DNA of 48,583 bases, taken from Macromonas nakdongensis. GTDB lineage: Bacteria; Pseudomonadota; Gammaproteobacteria; Burkholderiales; Burkholderiaceae_C. Below are positions 9,130 to 18,013 of the stretch, one piece after another (within the stretch, counting starts at the first letter, position 1; each line of letters begins with the position of its first letter). Below the pieces are notes generated by a model. That model had not been told where the DNA came from. It ran no database searches and worked only from the letters and a program-made list of their open reading frames with translations. The position numbers were made by a program, and so were the translations under genes. The stretch lies in the NCBI RefSeq assembly GCF_002837145.1, contig NZ_NWMV01000016.1, positions 1-48,583 of the forward strand. Direction: 5' to 3'.

Positions 9130-9627
9130 ATGTCGCATCCACCCCCCGCCCTGCACGCCCTGCGCTGGCACAGCCCAGTGGGCGAATTGCTGCTCGCGGC
9201 CAGTGACACGGCCCTGTGCGGCCTGTGGTTCGCCGACCAGCACCGCATTCCCGCCTGGGCACAGGCTGCTGCGCCCCAGGCCGACCACCCCCTGCTGCGC
9301 GAAACCGTGGCCCAGTTGCAGGACTACTTTGCCGGTGGCCGCCAACGCTTTGACCTGCCCCTGGACACCGGCCACGGCACGCCCTTCCAGCAGGCCGTGT
9401 GGGCCACGCTGGCACACATCCCCTACGGGCAGACACGCAGCTACCGCGACATCGCCCAACACATCCAGCGCCCGGCGGCCACGCGCGCCGTGGGCGGGGC
9501 GGTGGGCCGCAACCCACTGGGCATCGTGCTGCCCTGCCACCGGGTGCTGGGCGCGGGCGGCGCGCTCACGGGCTACACCGGCGGACTGGAGCGCAAGGTG
9601 GCCTTGCTGCGCCTGGAAGGCCTGTGA
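9130..9627 (+). CDS. ogt: Methylated-DNA-[protein]-cysteine S-methyltransferase
   Basis: A suicide repair enzyme that moves alkyl groups from O6-alkylguanine in DNA to its own cysteine. It has 165 residues with the invariant active-site motif PCHRV (acceptor Cys136), preceded by the winged-helix segment TPFQQAVWATLAHIPYGQTRSYRDIA and followed by GYTGGLERK. The N-terminal part is short and lacks the zinc-binding Ada domain, so it is Ogt-type rather than Ada-type. The stop codon overlaps the GTG start of the next gene in a GTGA arrangement, implying translational coupling. Confidence 0.95.
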   Translation: MSHPPPALHALRWHSPVGELLLAASDTALCGLWFADQHRIPAWAQAAAPQADHPLLRETVAQLQDYFAGGRQRFDLPLDTGHGTPFQQAVWATLAHIPYGQTRSYRDIAQHIQRPAATRAVGGAVGRNPLGIVLPCHRVLGAGGALTGYTGGLERKVALLRLEGL

Positions 9628-10532
9628 GCCCCGCCCTGCCCCGTTCCACCGCCGCCGAATTCATCGCACTGGCGGCGCTGTGGGGTTCGTCGTTTCTGTT
9701 CATGCGCCAGGTGGCCCTGGAACTGGGTCCCTGGGCCACCGCCGGCGCGCGCGTGGCCATCGCCAGTCTGGCCCTGGCGCCGGTGCTGTGGTTCAGTGGC
9801 CAATGGCCGGCTTTCAAAACCCACGCCGGTCGCATCCTGTTCGTGGGCGTGCTCAACTCCGGCCTGCCGTTCGCGTTGTACGCCTATGCGCTGCTGTCCA
9901 TCAGCACCGGTCTGTCGGCCATCCTGAACGCCACCGCGCCGCTGTTTGGCGCCCTGGTGGCCTGGGGGTGGCTGGGCGAGCGCCCGGGGCGCTGGCGCGC
10001 CCTGGGGCTGGCCCTGGGCTTTGTCGGGGTGGCCTTGTTGTCGTGGGACAAGGCCAGCTTCAAGCCCGGCGGCACGGGCTGGGCGGTGCTGGCCTGCCTG
10101 GGCGCCACCCTGTGCTACGGCCTGGCCGCCAGTTTCACCAAGAAATACCTGACCGGGGTGCCCCCGATGGCCACGGCCACCGGCAGCCAGTTCGGCGCCA
10201 CCCTGGCCCTGACCGCGCCCACCCTGTGGCACTGGCCGGCACAGGCCCCCAGCGCCACGACCTGGGGTGCCATGCTGGCCGCGGGCGTGCTGTGCACCGC
10301 ACTGGCCTACCTGCTGTTTTTTCGCCTGATCGCCAGCGCCGGGCCCAGCAAGACGCTGACCGTGACCTTCCTGATCCCGGTGTTCGCGCTGGGCTACGGC
10401 GCTTGGCTGCTGCAGGAGGCCATCAGCGCGGTCATGGTGCTGGGCGGTGCCGTGATTTTGTGCGGGGTGGCCTTGGCCACGGGCTTGGTCGCCCCCCGAA
10501 CACCGGCGCCGGCACAGACCGCACCGAACTGA
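9624..10532 (+). CDS. EamA/DMT superfamily transporter
   Basis: An inner-membrane drug/metabolite transporter with about ten hydrophobic segments in two EamA repeats, 302 residues from the GTG at 9624. The first repeat begins FIALAALWGSSFLFMR and contains LSISTGLSAILNATAPLFGAL. The second includes LCYGLAASFTKKYL and ALAYLLFFRLIASAGPSKTLTVTFLIPVFALGYG, the classic EamA end signature. The start is chosen because it overlaps the ogt stop by four bases and gives the usual N terminus; a longer open frame upstream would run through ogt. The substrate is unknown. It is convergent with ihfA, with 42 bp between the stops and no clear terminator. Confidence 0.9.
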   Translation: MSPALPRSTAAEFIALAALWGSSFLFMRQVALELGPWATAGARVAIASLALAPVLWFSGQWPAFKTHAGRILFVGVLNSGLPFALYAYALLSISTGLSAILNATAPLFGALVAWGWLGERPGRWRALGLALGFVGVALLSWDKASFKPGGTGWAVLACLGATLCYGLAASFTKKYLTGVPPMATATGSQFGATLALTAPTLWHWPAQAPSATTWGAMLAAGVLCTALAYLLFFRLIASAGPSKTLTVTFLIPVFALGYGAWLLQEAISAVMVLGGAVILCGVALATGLVAPRTPAPAQTAPN

Positions 10533-10574
10533 GCGACGGCACCGCACGCAGCGGGCCGCCTGTGCCCAGCGCGG

Positions 10575-10928
10575 TCAGTCCCCGTCCACCGGGCTGCCGC
10601 CCTGGACCGATTCCTTGAGCTTGGGGCTGGCGTGAAAGGTGACGACACGCCGCGCCTCGATCGCCACCGGCTCGCCGGTGCGCGGGTTGCGTCCCGGGCG
10701 CGGCGCCTTGGTGCGGATCTGGAAGTTGCCGAAACCGGAAATCTTCACATCCTCACCGCTCACCAGGCTGTCACCGACCAGGTCGAAGAAGGCATCGACC
10801 ATGTCTTTGGACTCGCGCTTGTTCAGGCCGATCTGCTCGTACAGCAGTTCGGCCAGTTGGGCCTTGGTCAGGGCCGACGCGTCGGCATCGGGCGTGTCGG
10901 CGTCGGGGGGCGTTGGCAGGGCGGCCAT
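10575..10928 (-). CDS. ihfA: Integration host factor subunit alpha
   Basis: The alpha subunit of the DNA-bending heterodimer IHF, 117 residues. From residue 19 it follows the HU/IHF fold: [44 protein letters not shown], then the DNA-intercalating arm [20 protein letters not shown]. It is longer than E. coli IhfA by an acidic N-terminal tail rich in Asp, Ala and Pro. The ATG at 10928 is chosen because AAGGAG lies 10 bases upstream. It is the last gene of the thrS-pheT series, 22 bp after pheT, the classical place for ihfA. In many relatives a merR gene and a tRNA-Pro follow; here a convergent transporter gene does. Confidence 0.95.
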   Translation of the reverse strand: MAALPTPPDADTPDADASALTKAQLAELLYEQIGLNKRESKDMVDAFFDLVGDSLVSGEDVKISGFGNFQIRTKAPRPGRNPRTGEPVAIEARRVVTFHASPKLKESVQGGSPVDGD

Positions 10929-10950
10929 GGTCGTGCTCCTTCGCAAGCGG

Positions 10951-13374
10951 TCAACGCAAACGCGCCTGGACGCGCTCGGCCAGTGTGGCGAGCACCGCCT
11001 TGACGGTGCCGTCGATCTCTTCGTCGGTCAGGGTGGCGTCCTCGCGCTCCAGCGTCAGGCGCACGGCCAGGCTTTTCTCGTCGGGGGCCAGGCCACCGCC
11101 GTGTTCGGCGCCCTTCTTGGGCCGGTAGACGTCGAACAGCACCGCCTGCTTGAGCCAGCCCTGGGTCGGGGCGGCGTGCACCGCCGCCATCAAGGCGGCG
11201 TGGCCCACGCCTTCCTTCACCACCACGGCGATGTCGCGTTCCACCGGCTGGTGACGCGCCACGGCACGGGCCACGGCGACCTCGCGCGCCAGCACCGCCG
11301 GCAGCTCGAGTTCGAACATCACCGGGGCTTGCAGCCAGCCTTCGGCCTGGCGCCAGCGCGGGTGCAGTTCGCCCACAAAGCCGATGGCCACGCCGTCCAG
11401 GCAGACGCGGGCGCAACGTCCCGGGTGCATGGCCGGGTGTTCGGCCGCTTCAAAGGTCGGCACGCGCGGGGCCAGCAAGGCCTCCACATCGCCTTTCACG
11501 TCGAAAAAATCGACCGCTCGCGCCGCGTGGCCCCACTGCTGCGTGGCCTCGTCGCCGAAGGCCAAGCCCGCCACCCGCATCGGTTGGTCGAAGCCGGCCA
11601 CGGTGGTGTCGCTGTCAGTCACCGAGGCGTCTTTGCGGAACACCCGACCCAGTTCGAACACGCGCACGCGCGCGGCCTTGCGATCGGTGTTGAACTTGAG
11701 CACGTTCAGCAGACTGCCCAGCAGCGAGGAGCGCATCACGCTCAACTGGCTGGCGATGGGGTTGAGCAGCTGGATCGGGTCGGCGTTGCCGGCGTAATCG
11801 CGCTCCCAGCGCGCCTCCACGAAGCTGTAGTTGATGGTTTCCTGGTAGCCCAGTTGCGCCAACTGGCGGCGCAGCTGGAAGGGCCCACGGCGGTTTTCCG
11901 GGCGGATCTTGGCCGTCACCGGCGCCAGCGGCGGGGTGTGCGGCAGCTGCTCGTAGCCGATCACGCGCGCCACTTCCTCGATCAGGTCTTCCTCGATCTG
12001 CAGGTCGAAGCGGAAGGACGGCGGGGTCACCGTCACGCCGCCATCGCCTTCGGTCACCGGCAGGCTCAGGCTGCGCAGCGCGTCGGCACATTGCTGCTGC
12101 GTCAGCGGCATGCCGATCACCTTGTTGGCGCGCGCCACGCGCAGCGTCACCGGCTGGGCTTGCGGCAGGTTCACGGTCTGGTCGTTCACCGGGCCGGCCT
12201 CACCACCGCAAATGTCCAGGATCAGCTGGGTGATGCGCTCGACGTGCTCCACCGTCTGCTGCGGGTCCACGCCGCGCTCGAAGCGGTGGCCGGCGTCGGT
12301 GCTGAAGTTGTAGCGGCGCGAACGGCCGGCGATGGCTTTGGGCCACCAGAACGCGGCTTCCACGAACACGTTACGGGTGTCGTCGCCCACGGCGGTGGCG
12401 TCACCGCCCATGATGCCGGCCAGCGATTCCACCGCCTGCTCGTCGGCGATCACGCCCACGGTCTCGTCCACCGCCACGGTGTTGCCGTTGAGCAGCTTCA
12501 AAGTTTCACCGGCCTTGCCCCAACGCACCTGCAAGCCGCCGTGGATCTTGTCCAGGTCGAAAATGTGCGACGGACGGCCCAGCTCGAACATCACGTAGTT
12601 GGAAATGTCCACCAGCGCCGACACGCTGCGCTGGCCGCAACGGGCCAGGCGGTCCACCATCCAGGGCGGCGTGGCGGCTTGCGGGTTGATGCCGCGCACA
12701 ATGCGACCGGTGAAGCGGCCGCACAAGTCGGGCGCATGCACCTGCACCGGCAACACATCGGCGTGCTGCACGGGCACAGCCTGGAAGGTGGGCGCGTTCA
12801 GCGGGGCGCCGGTCAGCGCGGCCACCTCACGGGCAATGCCGTAGACGCTCAGGCAGTGCGCCAGGTTGGGTGTGAGCTTCAGGGTGAACAGCTGGTCGTC
12901 CAGCTTCAAATACTCGCGGACCGACTGGCCCACCGGGGCGTCCAGCGGCAACTCGAGCAGGCCCGCGTTCTCTTCCGACAGTTTCAGTTCGCGCGCGGAG
13001 CACAGCATGCCGAAGCTTTCCACCCCGCGCAGCTTGCCCTTGCCGATCTTGAAAGGCTTGCCATCCTCGCCCGGCGGCAGCTCGGCGCCCACCAGCGCAC
13101 ACGGCACCTTGATGCCCACGCGCGCATTGGGCGCACCGCAGACGATCTGCAGCAGCTCGCCGGTGCCGGCGTCCACCTGGCACACGCGCAGGCGATCGGC
13201 GTTGGGGTGCTGCTCGGCCGCCACGATGGCGCCCACCACGATCTGGGTGAAAGGCGGCGCTACGGGCACGCACTCCTCCACCTCCAGACCGGCCATGGTC
13301 AGGGTGTCGGCCAGCTGCTGGCTGGTCAGGGACGGGTTGCAGAATTCGCGCAGCCAGGACTCGGGGAATTGCAT
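10951..13374 (-). CDS. pheT: Phenylalanine-tRNA ligase beta subunit
   Basis: The beta chain of the alpha2-beta2 enzyme that charges tRNA-Phe, 807 residues. Domain order is as expected: an N-terminal tRNA-binding fold (near residues 40-150, with [21 protein letters not shown]), the B3/B4 editing domain that hydrolyses Tyr-tRNA-Phe, the B5 helix-turn-helix domain, a degenerate synthetase core, and the C-terminal anticodon-binding FDX-ACB domain ([12 protein letters not shown] onward). The start follows pheS by 30 bp. Expression should depend on the attenuator in front of pheS. Confidence 0.97.
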   Translation of the reverse strand: MQFPESWLREFCNPSLTSQQLADTLTMAGLEVEECVPVAPPFTQIVVGAIVAAEQHPNADRLRVCQVDAGTGELLQIVCGAPNARVGIKVPCALVGAELPPGEDGKPFKIGKGKLRGVESFGMLCSARELKLSEENAGLLELPLDAPVGQSVREYLKLDDQLFTLKLTPNLAHCLSVYGIAREVAALTGAPLNAPTFQAVPVQHADVLPVQVHAPDLCGRFTGRIVRGINPQAATPPWMVDRLARCGQRSVSALVDISNYVMFELGRPSHIFDLDKIHGGLQVRWGKAGETLKLLNGNTVAVDETVGVIADEQAVESLAGIMGGDATAVGDDTRNVFVEAAFWWPKAIAGRSRRYNFSTDAGHRFERGVDPQQTVEHVERITQLILDICGGEAGPVNDQTVNLPQAQPVTLRVARANKVIGMPLTQQQCADALRSLSLPVTEGDGGVTVTPPSFRFDLQIEEDLIEEVARVIGYEQLPHTPPLAPVTAKIRPENRRGPFQLRRQLAQLGYQETINYSFVEARWERDYAGNADPIQLLNPIASQLSVMRSSLLGSLLNVLKFNTDRKAARVRVFELGRVFRKDASVTDSDTTVAGFDQPMRVAGLAFGDEATQQWGHAARAVDFFDVKGDVEALLAPRVPTFEAAEHPAMHPGRCARVCLDGVAIGFVGELHPRWRQAEGWLQAPVMFELELPAVLAREVAVARAVARHQPVERDIAVVVKEGVGHAALMAAVHAAPTQGWLKQAVLFDVYRPKKGAEHGGGLAPDEKSLAVRLTLEREDATLTDEEIDGTVKAVLATLAERVQARLR

Positions 13375-13404
13375 GTTCTCTACTCTCGAATTGCGGGGCG
13401 CGGG

Positions 13405-14475
13405 TCAGCGGAATTGGCTCAGGAAACGGACATCGCCGTCGAAGAACAGGCGCAGGTCGTTCACGCCGTAGCGCAACATGGTCAGGCGGTCCGGGCCCAT
13501 GCCGAAGGCAAAACCGATGTATTTCTCGGGGTCCAGCCCCATGTTGCGCACCACGTTCGGGTGCACCTGGCCGCTACCGGCCACCTCCAGCCAACGGCCC
13601 GCCAACGGGCCTGTCTGGAACTGGATGTCGATCTCGGCGCTGGGCTCGGTGAAGGGGAAGAAGCTCGGGCGGAAACGCAGCACCAAGTCATCCGACTCGA
13701 AGAAGGTGCGGCAGAAATCGGTGAACACGAACTTCAAGTCCTTGAAGCTCACGTTCTCGCCGATCCACAGGCCTTCGCACTGGTGGAACATGGGCGAGTG
13801 GGTGGCGTCGCTGTCCACCCGGTAGGTGCGGCCTGGCGCGATCACGCGGATCTCGGCCATGTCACCGCTGAACAGCGTATCCGCCGGGGCGCCGGCCAAG
13901 GCCTTGGCGCGCTTGACGTGCTGCACCGCGTGGCGGATCTGCATCGGGCTGGTGTGCGTGCGCAGCAGGTTCGGCGCCTTGTCGCTGCCGCCTTCCACGT
14001 AGAAGGTGTCGTGCATGGACCGCGCCGGGTGGTCTTCGGGCGTGTTCAGCGCGGTGAAGTTGAACCAGTCGGACTCGATTTCGGGGCCGTCGGCCACCTC
14101 GAAGCCCATGGAACCGAAGATCGCCTCGATGCGCTCCAGCGTCAGGCTCACCGGGTGCAGACCGCCGGTGCCGCGCTGGCGGCCGGGCAAAGTCACGTCC
14201 AGCGCCTCGGCCTGCAGCTGGCGCTGCAATTCGGCTTCGGCCAGGGCGGTGCGGCATTCGTTCAATGCCGCCTCGATCGCCTGCTTGGCCACGTTGATGG
14301 CGGCGCCCCGGGTCTTCTTCTCTTCCACGCTCAGGCTGGCCATGCCCTTCATCAGCTCGGTCATGCGGCCGCTCTTGCCCAGGTACTGGGCTTTGGCGTT
14401 TTCCAGGTCGGCGGGGGTGGCGGCCTGCGCGAACAGCTCGCGCGCCGACTGCACCAGGGAATCGAGGTCGTTCAT
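13405..14475 (-). CDS. pheS: Phenylalanine-tRNA ligase alpha subunit
   Basis: The catalytic alpha chain of phenylalanyl-tRNA synthetase, 356 residues. The N-terminal coiled coil is followed by the class II core: motif 1 around [19 protein letters not shown], motif 2 with FHQCEGLWI, and motif 3 [15 protein letters not shown] at the C terminus. The ATG at 14475 gives MNDLDSL, the family's usual beginning; an upstream in-frame start would run into the leader hairpin region. The gene lies 114 bp after rplT, and that gap holds a short Phe-coding frame and a terminator hairpin. Confidence 0.97.
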   Translation of the reverse strand: MNDLDSLVQSARELFAQAATPADLENAKAQYLGKSGRMTELMKGMASLSVEEKKTRGAAINVAKQAIEAALNECRTALAEAELQRQLQAEALDVTLPGRQRGTGGLHPVSLTLERIEAIFGSMGFEVADGPEIESDWFNFTALNTPEDHPARSMHDTFYVEGGSDKAPNLLRTHTSPMQIRHAVQHVKRAKALAGAPADTLFSGDMAEIRVIAPGRTYRVDSDATHSPMFHQCEGLWIGENVSFKDLKFVFTDFCRTFFESDDLVLRFRPSFFPFTEPSAEIDIQFQTGPLAGRWLEVAGSGQVHPNVVRNMGLDPEKYIGFAFGMGPDRLTMLRYGVNDLRLFFDGDVRFLSQFR

Positions 14476-14518
14476 CTCAACGGTCCACTGCGGGCCCTGC
14501 AAGGGCGTGATCCAAATG

Positions 14519-14551
14519 AAAAAGGGCCAGTGCCGTACAGCGCTGGCCCTT
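14519..14551 (-). terminator. Intrinsic terminator, probable pheST attenuator
   Basis: On the minus strand AAGGGCCAG (14551-14543) pairs perfectly with CTGGCCCTT (14530-14522), with a 12-base loop that can close two further pairs. A run of five T follows (14523-14519). It sits between rplT and pheS with no visible promoter after it, so read-through is needed for pheST expression. Together with the Phe-coding frame upstream this fits transcription attenuation. Confidence 0.8.
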
Positions 14552-14556
14552 CAAAC

Positions 14557-14582
14557 CGGGTATTTTCGCTCAGAAAAACCCG
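14557..14582 (-). promoter_or_regulatory. Pause-type hairpin containing the Phe codons of the pheST leader
   Basis: On the minus strand the arm CGGGTTTTTC (14582-14573) pairs with GAAAA, a bulged T, then ACCCG (14567-14557), ten base pairs in all. The Phe codons TTT TTC lie in the 5' arm and the leader stop codon TGA in the loop. A stalled ribosome on the Phe codons would prevent this hairpin from forming. The pairing is read by hand and its energy was not computed. Confidence 0.6.
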
Positions 14583-14590
14583 AGGTCCAT
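14570..14590 (-). CDS. Putative six-residue pheST leader peptide, MDLGFF
   Basis: A minimal reading frame, Met-Asp-Leu-Gly-Phe-Phe-stop, whose ATG shares its A with the TGA stop of rplT. Ribosomes finishing L20 could reinitiate here directly. Two consecutive Phe codons immediately precede the stop. The frame is followed by a hairpin built on those codons and then by an intrinsic terminator before pheS. E. coli pheST is controlled by the Phe-rich leader pheM, so the logic is established. This particular peptide is much shorter and I do not know it from the literature. Translation is inferred, not shown. Confidence 0.55.
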   Translation of the reverse strand: MDLGFF

Positions 14591-14949
14591 CAAGCGGCCA
14601 GCTTGGCCTTGACCTGAGCGACGATGGCGCCGAAGGCGGCCTTGTCGTTCACAGCCAGATCGGCCAGCATCTTGCGGTCGATCTCGATGGCGGCCTTCTT
14701 CAGACCGTTGGCGAACTGGCTGTAGGTCAGGCCCAATTCGCGCGCACCGGCGTTGATACGGGCGATCCACAGCTGGCGGAACACACGCTTCTTCGCACGG
14801 CGGTCGCGGTAGGCGTACTGACCGGCCTTCATCACCGCCTGTTTGGCGATGCGGTAGACGTTGCCGCGGCGGCCGCGGAAACCTTTGGCCAGGGCCAGGA
14901 CTTTCTTGTGACGGGCACGTGCGGTGACACCACGTTTGACGCGAGGCAT
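14590..14949 (-). CDS. rplT: 50S ribosomal protein L20
   Basis: A 23S rRNA-binding assembly protein, 119 residues, the standard length. It begins [30 protein letters not shown] and is strongly basic in its N-terminal extension, followed by the globular helical domain ending VKAKLAA. AAGGAG lies upstream of the ATG. It follows rpmI by 25 bp. In other bacteria L20 represses its own operon by binding the leader, and a candidate structure lies before rpmI here. Its stop codon overlaps the start of the small Phe-coding leader frame. Confidence 0.98.
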   Translation of the reverse strand: MPRVKRGVTARARHKKVLALAKGFRGRRGNVYRIAKQAVMKAGQYAYRDRRAKKRVFRQLWIARINAGARELGLTYSQFANGLKKAAIEIDRKMLADLAVNDKAAFGAIVAQVKAKLAA

Positions 14950-14974
14950 AAGCTACTCCTTGTTCGTCGTTGAA

Positions 14975-15178
14975 TTACAGGCCGGCCTTGGGCAGCATCT
15001 GTGCCATGTGACCCATGTTGGTCTCATGCACATTCACCGCACCGCGCAGGTGGCGCTTGTTCTTGGTGGTCTTCTTGGTCAGGATGTGACGCTTGAAGGC
15101 TTGACCGCGCTTGACGGTGCCACCCGGACGAACGCGAAAACGCTTTTTCGCACTGCTCTTGGTCTTCATCTTGGGCAT
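14975..15178 (-). CDS. rpmI: 50S ribosomal protein L35
   Basis: A small basic ribosomal protein of 67 residues, beginning [20 protein letters not shown] and ending [10 protein letters not shown], typical of betaproteobacterial L35. The ATG at 15178 has AAGGAG upstream. It lies between infC and rplT in the conserved infC-rpmI-rplT order. The 173 bp gap to infC contains a strong tandem hairpin, so its translation is probably controlled there. Confidence 0.97.
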   Translation of the reverse strand: MPKMKTKSSAKKRFRVRPGGTVKRGQAFKRHILTKKTTKNKRHLRGAVNVHETNMGHMAQMLPKAGL

Positions 15179-15257
15179 TTCAATGCTCCTTATGGTTTGT
15201 GCTCGTGAGGCGCCGCGAACCTGATCGCGGTCTTGTTGGCCCCGAGCCACTTGGTGT

Positions 15258-15305
15258 GGTGCGCAGAAAACCGCGCACCGTGCGGCGTCCAAAAACGCCG
15301 CACGG
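15258..15305 (-). promoter_or_regulatory. Tandem hairpins in the infC-rpmI gap, candidate ribosomal protein leader
   Basis: On the minus strand a perfect 11-bp hairpin (arms 15305-15295 and 15288-15278, CCGTGCGGCGT with its complement, loop of six) is followed by a perfect 7-bp hairpin (arms 15279-15273 and 15264-15258, GGTGCGC with GCGCACC, loop of eight). The two share two bases, so they stack or compete. No T run follows either, so they are not simple terminators. They sit about 80-130 bp upstream of the rpmI start. A binding site for L20 or L35 is inference. Confidence 0.5.
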
Positions 15306-15351
15306 ACCTGGCAGGCGACCCACCCACCAGGCCCGTGTTCGGTGTGGCGGC

Positions 15352-15954
15352 TTACGCCGCCGTTTCGACCGTTGCGTCCGCCGGCTTGGCAGCGCCACCG
15401 GCCTTCTTGCGGCCGGGGGCGATCATCATGATCATCTGACGGCCTTCGAGCTTGGGGAACTGCTCCACCACGATCAAATCCGCCAACTCGTCGCGGATGC
15501 GGTTCAGCAGCGCCAGACCCAACTCCTGGTGGGTGATTTCCCGGCCGCGGAAACGCAAGGTGATCTTGCACTTGTCGCCGTCGTCCAGGAAGCGCTTGAT
15601 GTTGCGCATCTTGATGTTGTAGTCACCATCGTCGGTACCGGGGCGGAACTTGATTTCCTTGACCTCGATGACCTTCTGCTTGGCTTTCGCTTCCGCGGCC
15701 TTTTTCTGCTCGGCGTACTTGAACTTGCCGTAGTCGATCAGGCGGCACACCGGCGGCTTGGCCATCGCGGCGATCTCCACCAGGTCCACGTCCAGTTCAC
15801 CCGCCATGCGCAGCGCCTCTTGCAGGCTGACTACGCCGATGGCCTCGCCTTCGGGGCCGGTGAGGCGGACCTCGGGGGCCATGATTTCGCGGTTCAGGCG
15901 GTGGGCGCGTTCCTCGCGCTGACGACGGTCACGGAAGTTGGGAGCGGTAGCGAT
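15352..15954 (-). CDS. infC: Translation initiation factor IF-3, AUC start codon
   Basis: IF-3 keeps 30S subunits free and rejects wrong start codons. The ATG at 15882 would give a protein beginning inside the N domain ([16 protein letters not shown]). In-frame sequence upstream encodes conserved IF-3 residues ([18 protein letters not shown]) back to an ATC codon at 15954, preceded seven bases upstream by AAAGGA. No ATG, GTG or TTG fits there. This gives 200 residues. Non-canonical starts of infC (AUU in E. coli, AUC in others) are the established basis of IF-3 autoregulation, so I take ATC as the true start. The N domain, the lysine-rich linker (near residues 85-100) and the C domain ending in an Ala/Lys tail are complete. 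Confidence 0.9.
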   Translation of the reverse strand: MATAPNFRDRRQREERAHRLNREIMAPEVRLTGPEGEAIGVVSLQEALRMAGELDVDLVEIAAMAKPPVCRLIDYGKFKYAEQKKAAEAKAKQKVIEVKEIKFRPGTDDGDYNIKMRNIKRFLDDGDKCKITLRFRGREITHQELGLALLNRIRDELADLIVVEQFPKLEGRQMIMMIAPGRKKAGGAAKPADATVETAA

Positions 15955-15990
15955 GGTGAAATCCTTTGTTCAATGGGCTGCAGGGCCTTT

Positions 15991-17898
15991 TCAGGCCTTG
16001 GCGGCGATGTCGCCACGGATGCGGCTGGCAAACGCCTCGAGCGACAACACCCCCAGGTCCTGGTTGCCGCGCGCACGCACCGCAACCGCCCCGGCGGCCT
16101 TCTCTTTGTCACCCACCACGAGGATGTAAGGCAGCTTCTGCAGCGAAAACTCTCGGATTTTATACGTGATTTTTTCGTTGCGCAAATCGAGCGCCACCCT
16201 AAGACCTTGATTTTCCAGCGTTTTGGCAATTTCGCGACAGTAATCGGCCTGCGCGTCGGTGATATTGAGGATCGCCACCTGCACCGGCGCCAGCCAAGTG
16301 GGCAGCGCACCGGCGTGTTGTTCCACCAAAATGCCGATGAAACGCTCCAGGCTGCCGACGATGGCACGGTGCAGAATCACCGGGCGCTGACGGCTGCCGT
16401 CCTCGGCCACGTACTCCGCGTCCAGGCGCTCGCTCAGGTTGAAGTCCACCTGGATGGTGCCGCACTGCCACTCGCGGCCGATCGCATCCTTCAGGGTGTA
16501 TTCGATCTTGGGGCCGTAGAAGGCGCCATCGCCCTCGGAGATGACGAACTCGCAGCCGCTGTGGCGCAGGCTGTCCATCAGCGCTTTTTCGGCCTTGTCC
16601 CACAGCTCGTCGGAGCCGATGCGCGCGGCCGGGCGGGTCGATACCTTGTACAGGATGTTGGTGAAGCCGAAGTCGGCGTAGACCTGCTTGAGCACCTTCG
16701 TGAAGGTGTCGCACTCGGCCAGGATCTGGTCTTCGGTGCAGAAAATGTGGCCGTCGTCCTGGGTGAAGCCACGCACGCGCATGATGCCGTGCAAGCCACC
16801 CGAGGGCTCGTTGCGGTGGCACTGGCCAAATTCACCGTAGCGCAGCGGCAGGTCGCGGTAGCTCTTGATGCCCTGCTTGAAGATCAGGATGTGGCCGGGA
16901 CAGTTCATCGGCTTGAGCGCGTAGTCGCGCTTTTCCGATTCGGTGGTGAACATGTTGTCGCGGTATTTGTCCCAGTGGCCGGTTTTTTCCCACAGGGCTT
17001 TTTCCAGGATCTGCGGACCCTTGACCTCCAGGTAGCCGTTCTGGCGGTAGACGCGGCGCATGTACTGCTCCACCTCCTGCCACAGCGTCCAGCCCTTGGG
17101 GTGCCAGAACACCAGGCCGGGCGCGTGCTCGTCGATGTGGAACAGGTCCAACTCGCGGCCCAGCTTGCGGTGGTCGCGCTTTTCGGCCTCTTCCAGCATG
17201 GTCAGGTATTGCTGCAATTCGTCTTTGGTGGCCCAGGCGGTGCCGTAGACGCGCTGCAGCATCTCGTTGCGGTGGTCGCCGCGCCAGTAGGCGCCGGCCA
17301 CCTTCATCAGCTTGAAGTGCTTGAGCTTGCCGGTGCTGGGCACGTGAGGGCCGCGGCACAGGTCCTCGAACGCGCCTTCGCGGTACAGGCTCACGTCCTC
17401 GTTGCTCGGGATGCTGGCGATGATTTCGGCCTTGTAGTGCTCGCCCAGGCCTTTGAAATAAGCCACCGCTTCGTCGCGCGGCAGCACACGGCGCACCACC
17501 GGCTCGTCCTTCGCGGCCAGCTCGGCCATTTTCTTTTCGATCGCAGCCAGGTCGTCGGGCGTGAACGGGCGCTTGTACGAGAAGTCGTAATAGAAGCCGT
17601 TGTCGATCACCGGGCCGATGGTCACCTGCGCTTCGGGGAACAGGGCTTTCACCGCGTAGGCCAGCAGGTGGGCGGTGGAGTGGCGGATCACGTCCAGGCC
17701 GTCGGCGTCCTTGGCCGTGACGATGGCCAGGGCGGCGTCTTGCTCGATGCGGAAGGAGGTGTCAACCACTTGGCCATCCACCTTGCCTGCCAGCGCGGCC
17801 TTGGCCAAACCGGTGCCGATGGACGCGGCCACCTCGGCCACGGTGACGGGGCCGGGGAACTGGCGTTGCGAACCGTCGGGAAGCGTGATGTTCAACAT
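15991..17898 (-). CDS. thrS: Threonine-tRNA ligase
   Basis: Charges tRNA-Thr and edits mis-charged Ser. The protein has 635 residues with the full bacterial layout: TGS domain ([19 protein letters not shown]), editing domain with [11 protein letters not shown] and the histidine/cysteine zinc-type editing motifs, class II catalytic core (motif 2 near [22 protein letters not shown], zinc ligand in PMNCPGH), and C-terminal anticodon-binding domain ([14 protein letters not shown]). The ATG at 17898 matches the family N terminus; upstream open sequence belongs to the leader. It starts 18 bp after an intrinsic terminator hairpin and has no strong ribosome binding site. It ends 36 bp before the infC start and is probably transcribed with it. 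Confidence 0.97.
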   Translation of the reverse strand: MLNITLPDGSQRQFPGPVTVAEVAASIGTGLAKAALAGKVDGQVVDTSFRIEQDAALAIVTAKDADGLDVIRHSTAHLLAYAVKALFPEAQVTIGPVIDNGFYYDFSYKRPFTPDDLAAIEKKMAELAAKDEPVVRRVLPRDEAVAYFKGLGEHYKAEIIASIPSNEDVSLYREGAFEDLCRGPHVPSTGKLKHFKLMKVAGAYWRGDHRNEMLQRVYGTAWATKDELQQYLTMLEEAEKRDHRKLGRELDLFHIDEHAPGLVFWHPKGWTLWQEVEQYMRRVYRQNGYLEVKGPQILEKALWEKTGHWDKYRDNMFTTESEKRDYALKPMNCPGHILIFKQGIKSYRDLPLRYGEFGQCHRNEPSGGLHGIMRVRGFTQDDGHIFCTEDQILAECDTFTKVLKQVYADFGFTNILYKVSTRPAARIGSDELWDKAEKALMDSLRHSGCEFVISEGDGAFYGPKIEYTLKDAIGREWQCGTIQVDFNLSERLDAEYVAEDGSRQRPVILHRAIVGSLERFIGILVEQHAGALPTWLAPVQVAILNITDAQADYCREIAKTLENQGLRVALDLRNEKITYKIREFSLQKLPYILVVGDKEKAAGAVAVRARGNQDLGVLSLEAFASRIRGDIAAKA

Positions 17899-17916
17899 GA
17901 GAGATGTCCAGACAAC

Positions 17917-17938
17917 AAAAACGCGGCTCGGGGCCGCG
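17917..17938 (-). terminator. Intrinsic terminator in the thrS leader, probable attenuator
   Basis: On the minus strand CGCGGC (17938-17933) pairs perfectly with GCCGCG (17927-17922) around a five-base loop and is followed at once by five T (17921-17917). The hairpin ends only 18 bases before the thrS start codon, so termination here would prevent thrS synthesis. It lies downstream of the Thr-rich leader frame and its stem-loops. Confidence 0.75.
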
Positions 17939-17962
17939 CTGGGAAGAAGAACAAAGTGCAGG

Positions 17963-18013
17963 CGCGAACTGCCGCCCATCAATGGGCAGTGAACAACTCC
18001 TGTGTAGTTCGCG
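17963..18013 (-). promoter_or_regulatory. Alternative stem-loops of the thrS leader
   Basis: Two folds compete on the minus strand. Fold 1 pairs CGCGAACT (18013-18006), which covers leader codons 3-5, with AGTTCGCG (17970-17963), eight perfect pairs. Fold 2 pairs ACTGCC (17990-17985) with GGCAGT (17973-17968), or GCCCA (17987-17983) with TGGGC (17978-17974) with the leader stop codon in the loop. AGT at 17970-17968 is needed by both, so they exclude each other. A weak five-base match between CGCGC at 17966-17962 and GCGCG at 17939-17935 could link this region to the terminator. Energies were not computed. Confidence 0.55.

Noticed and set aside
10533-10574. The merR gene and tRNA-Pro expected after ihfA in many Burkholderiales.
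   Set aside because: The gap is 42 bp and is followed by a convergent EamA transporter gene, so neither is present here.
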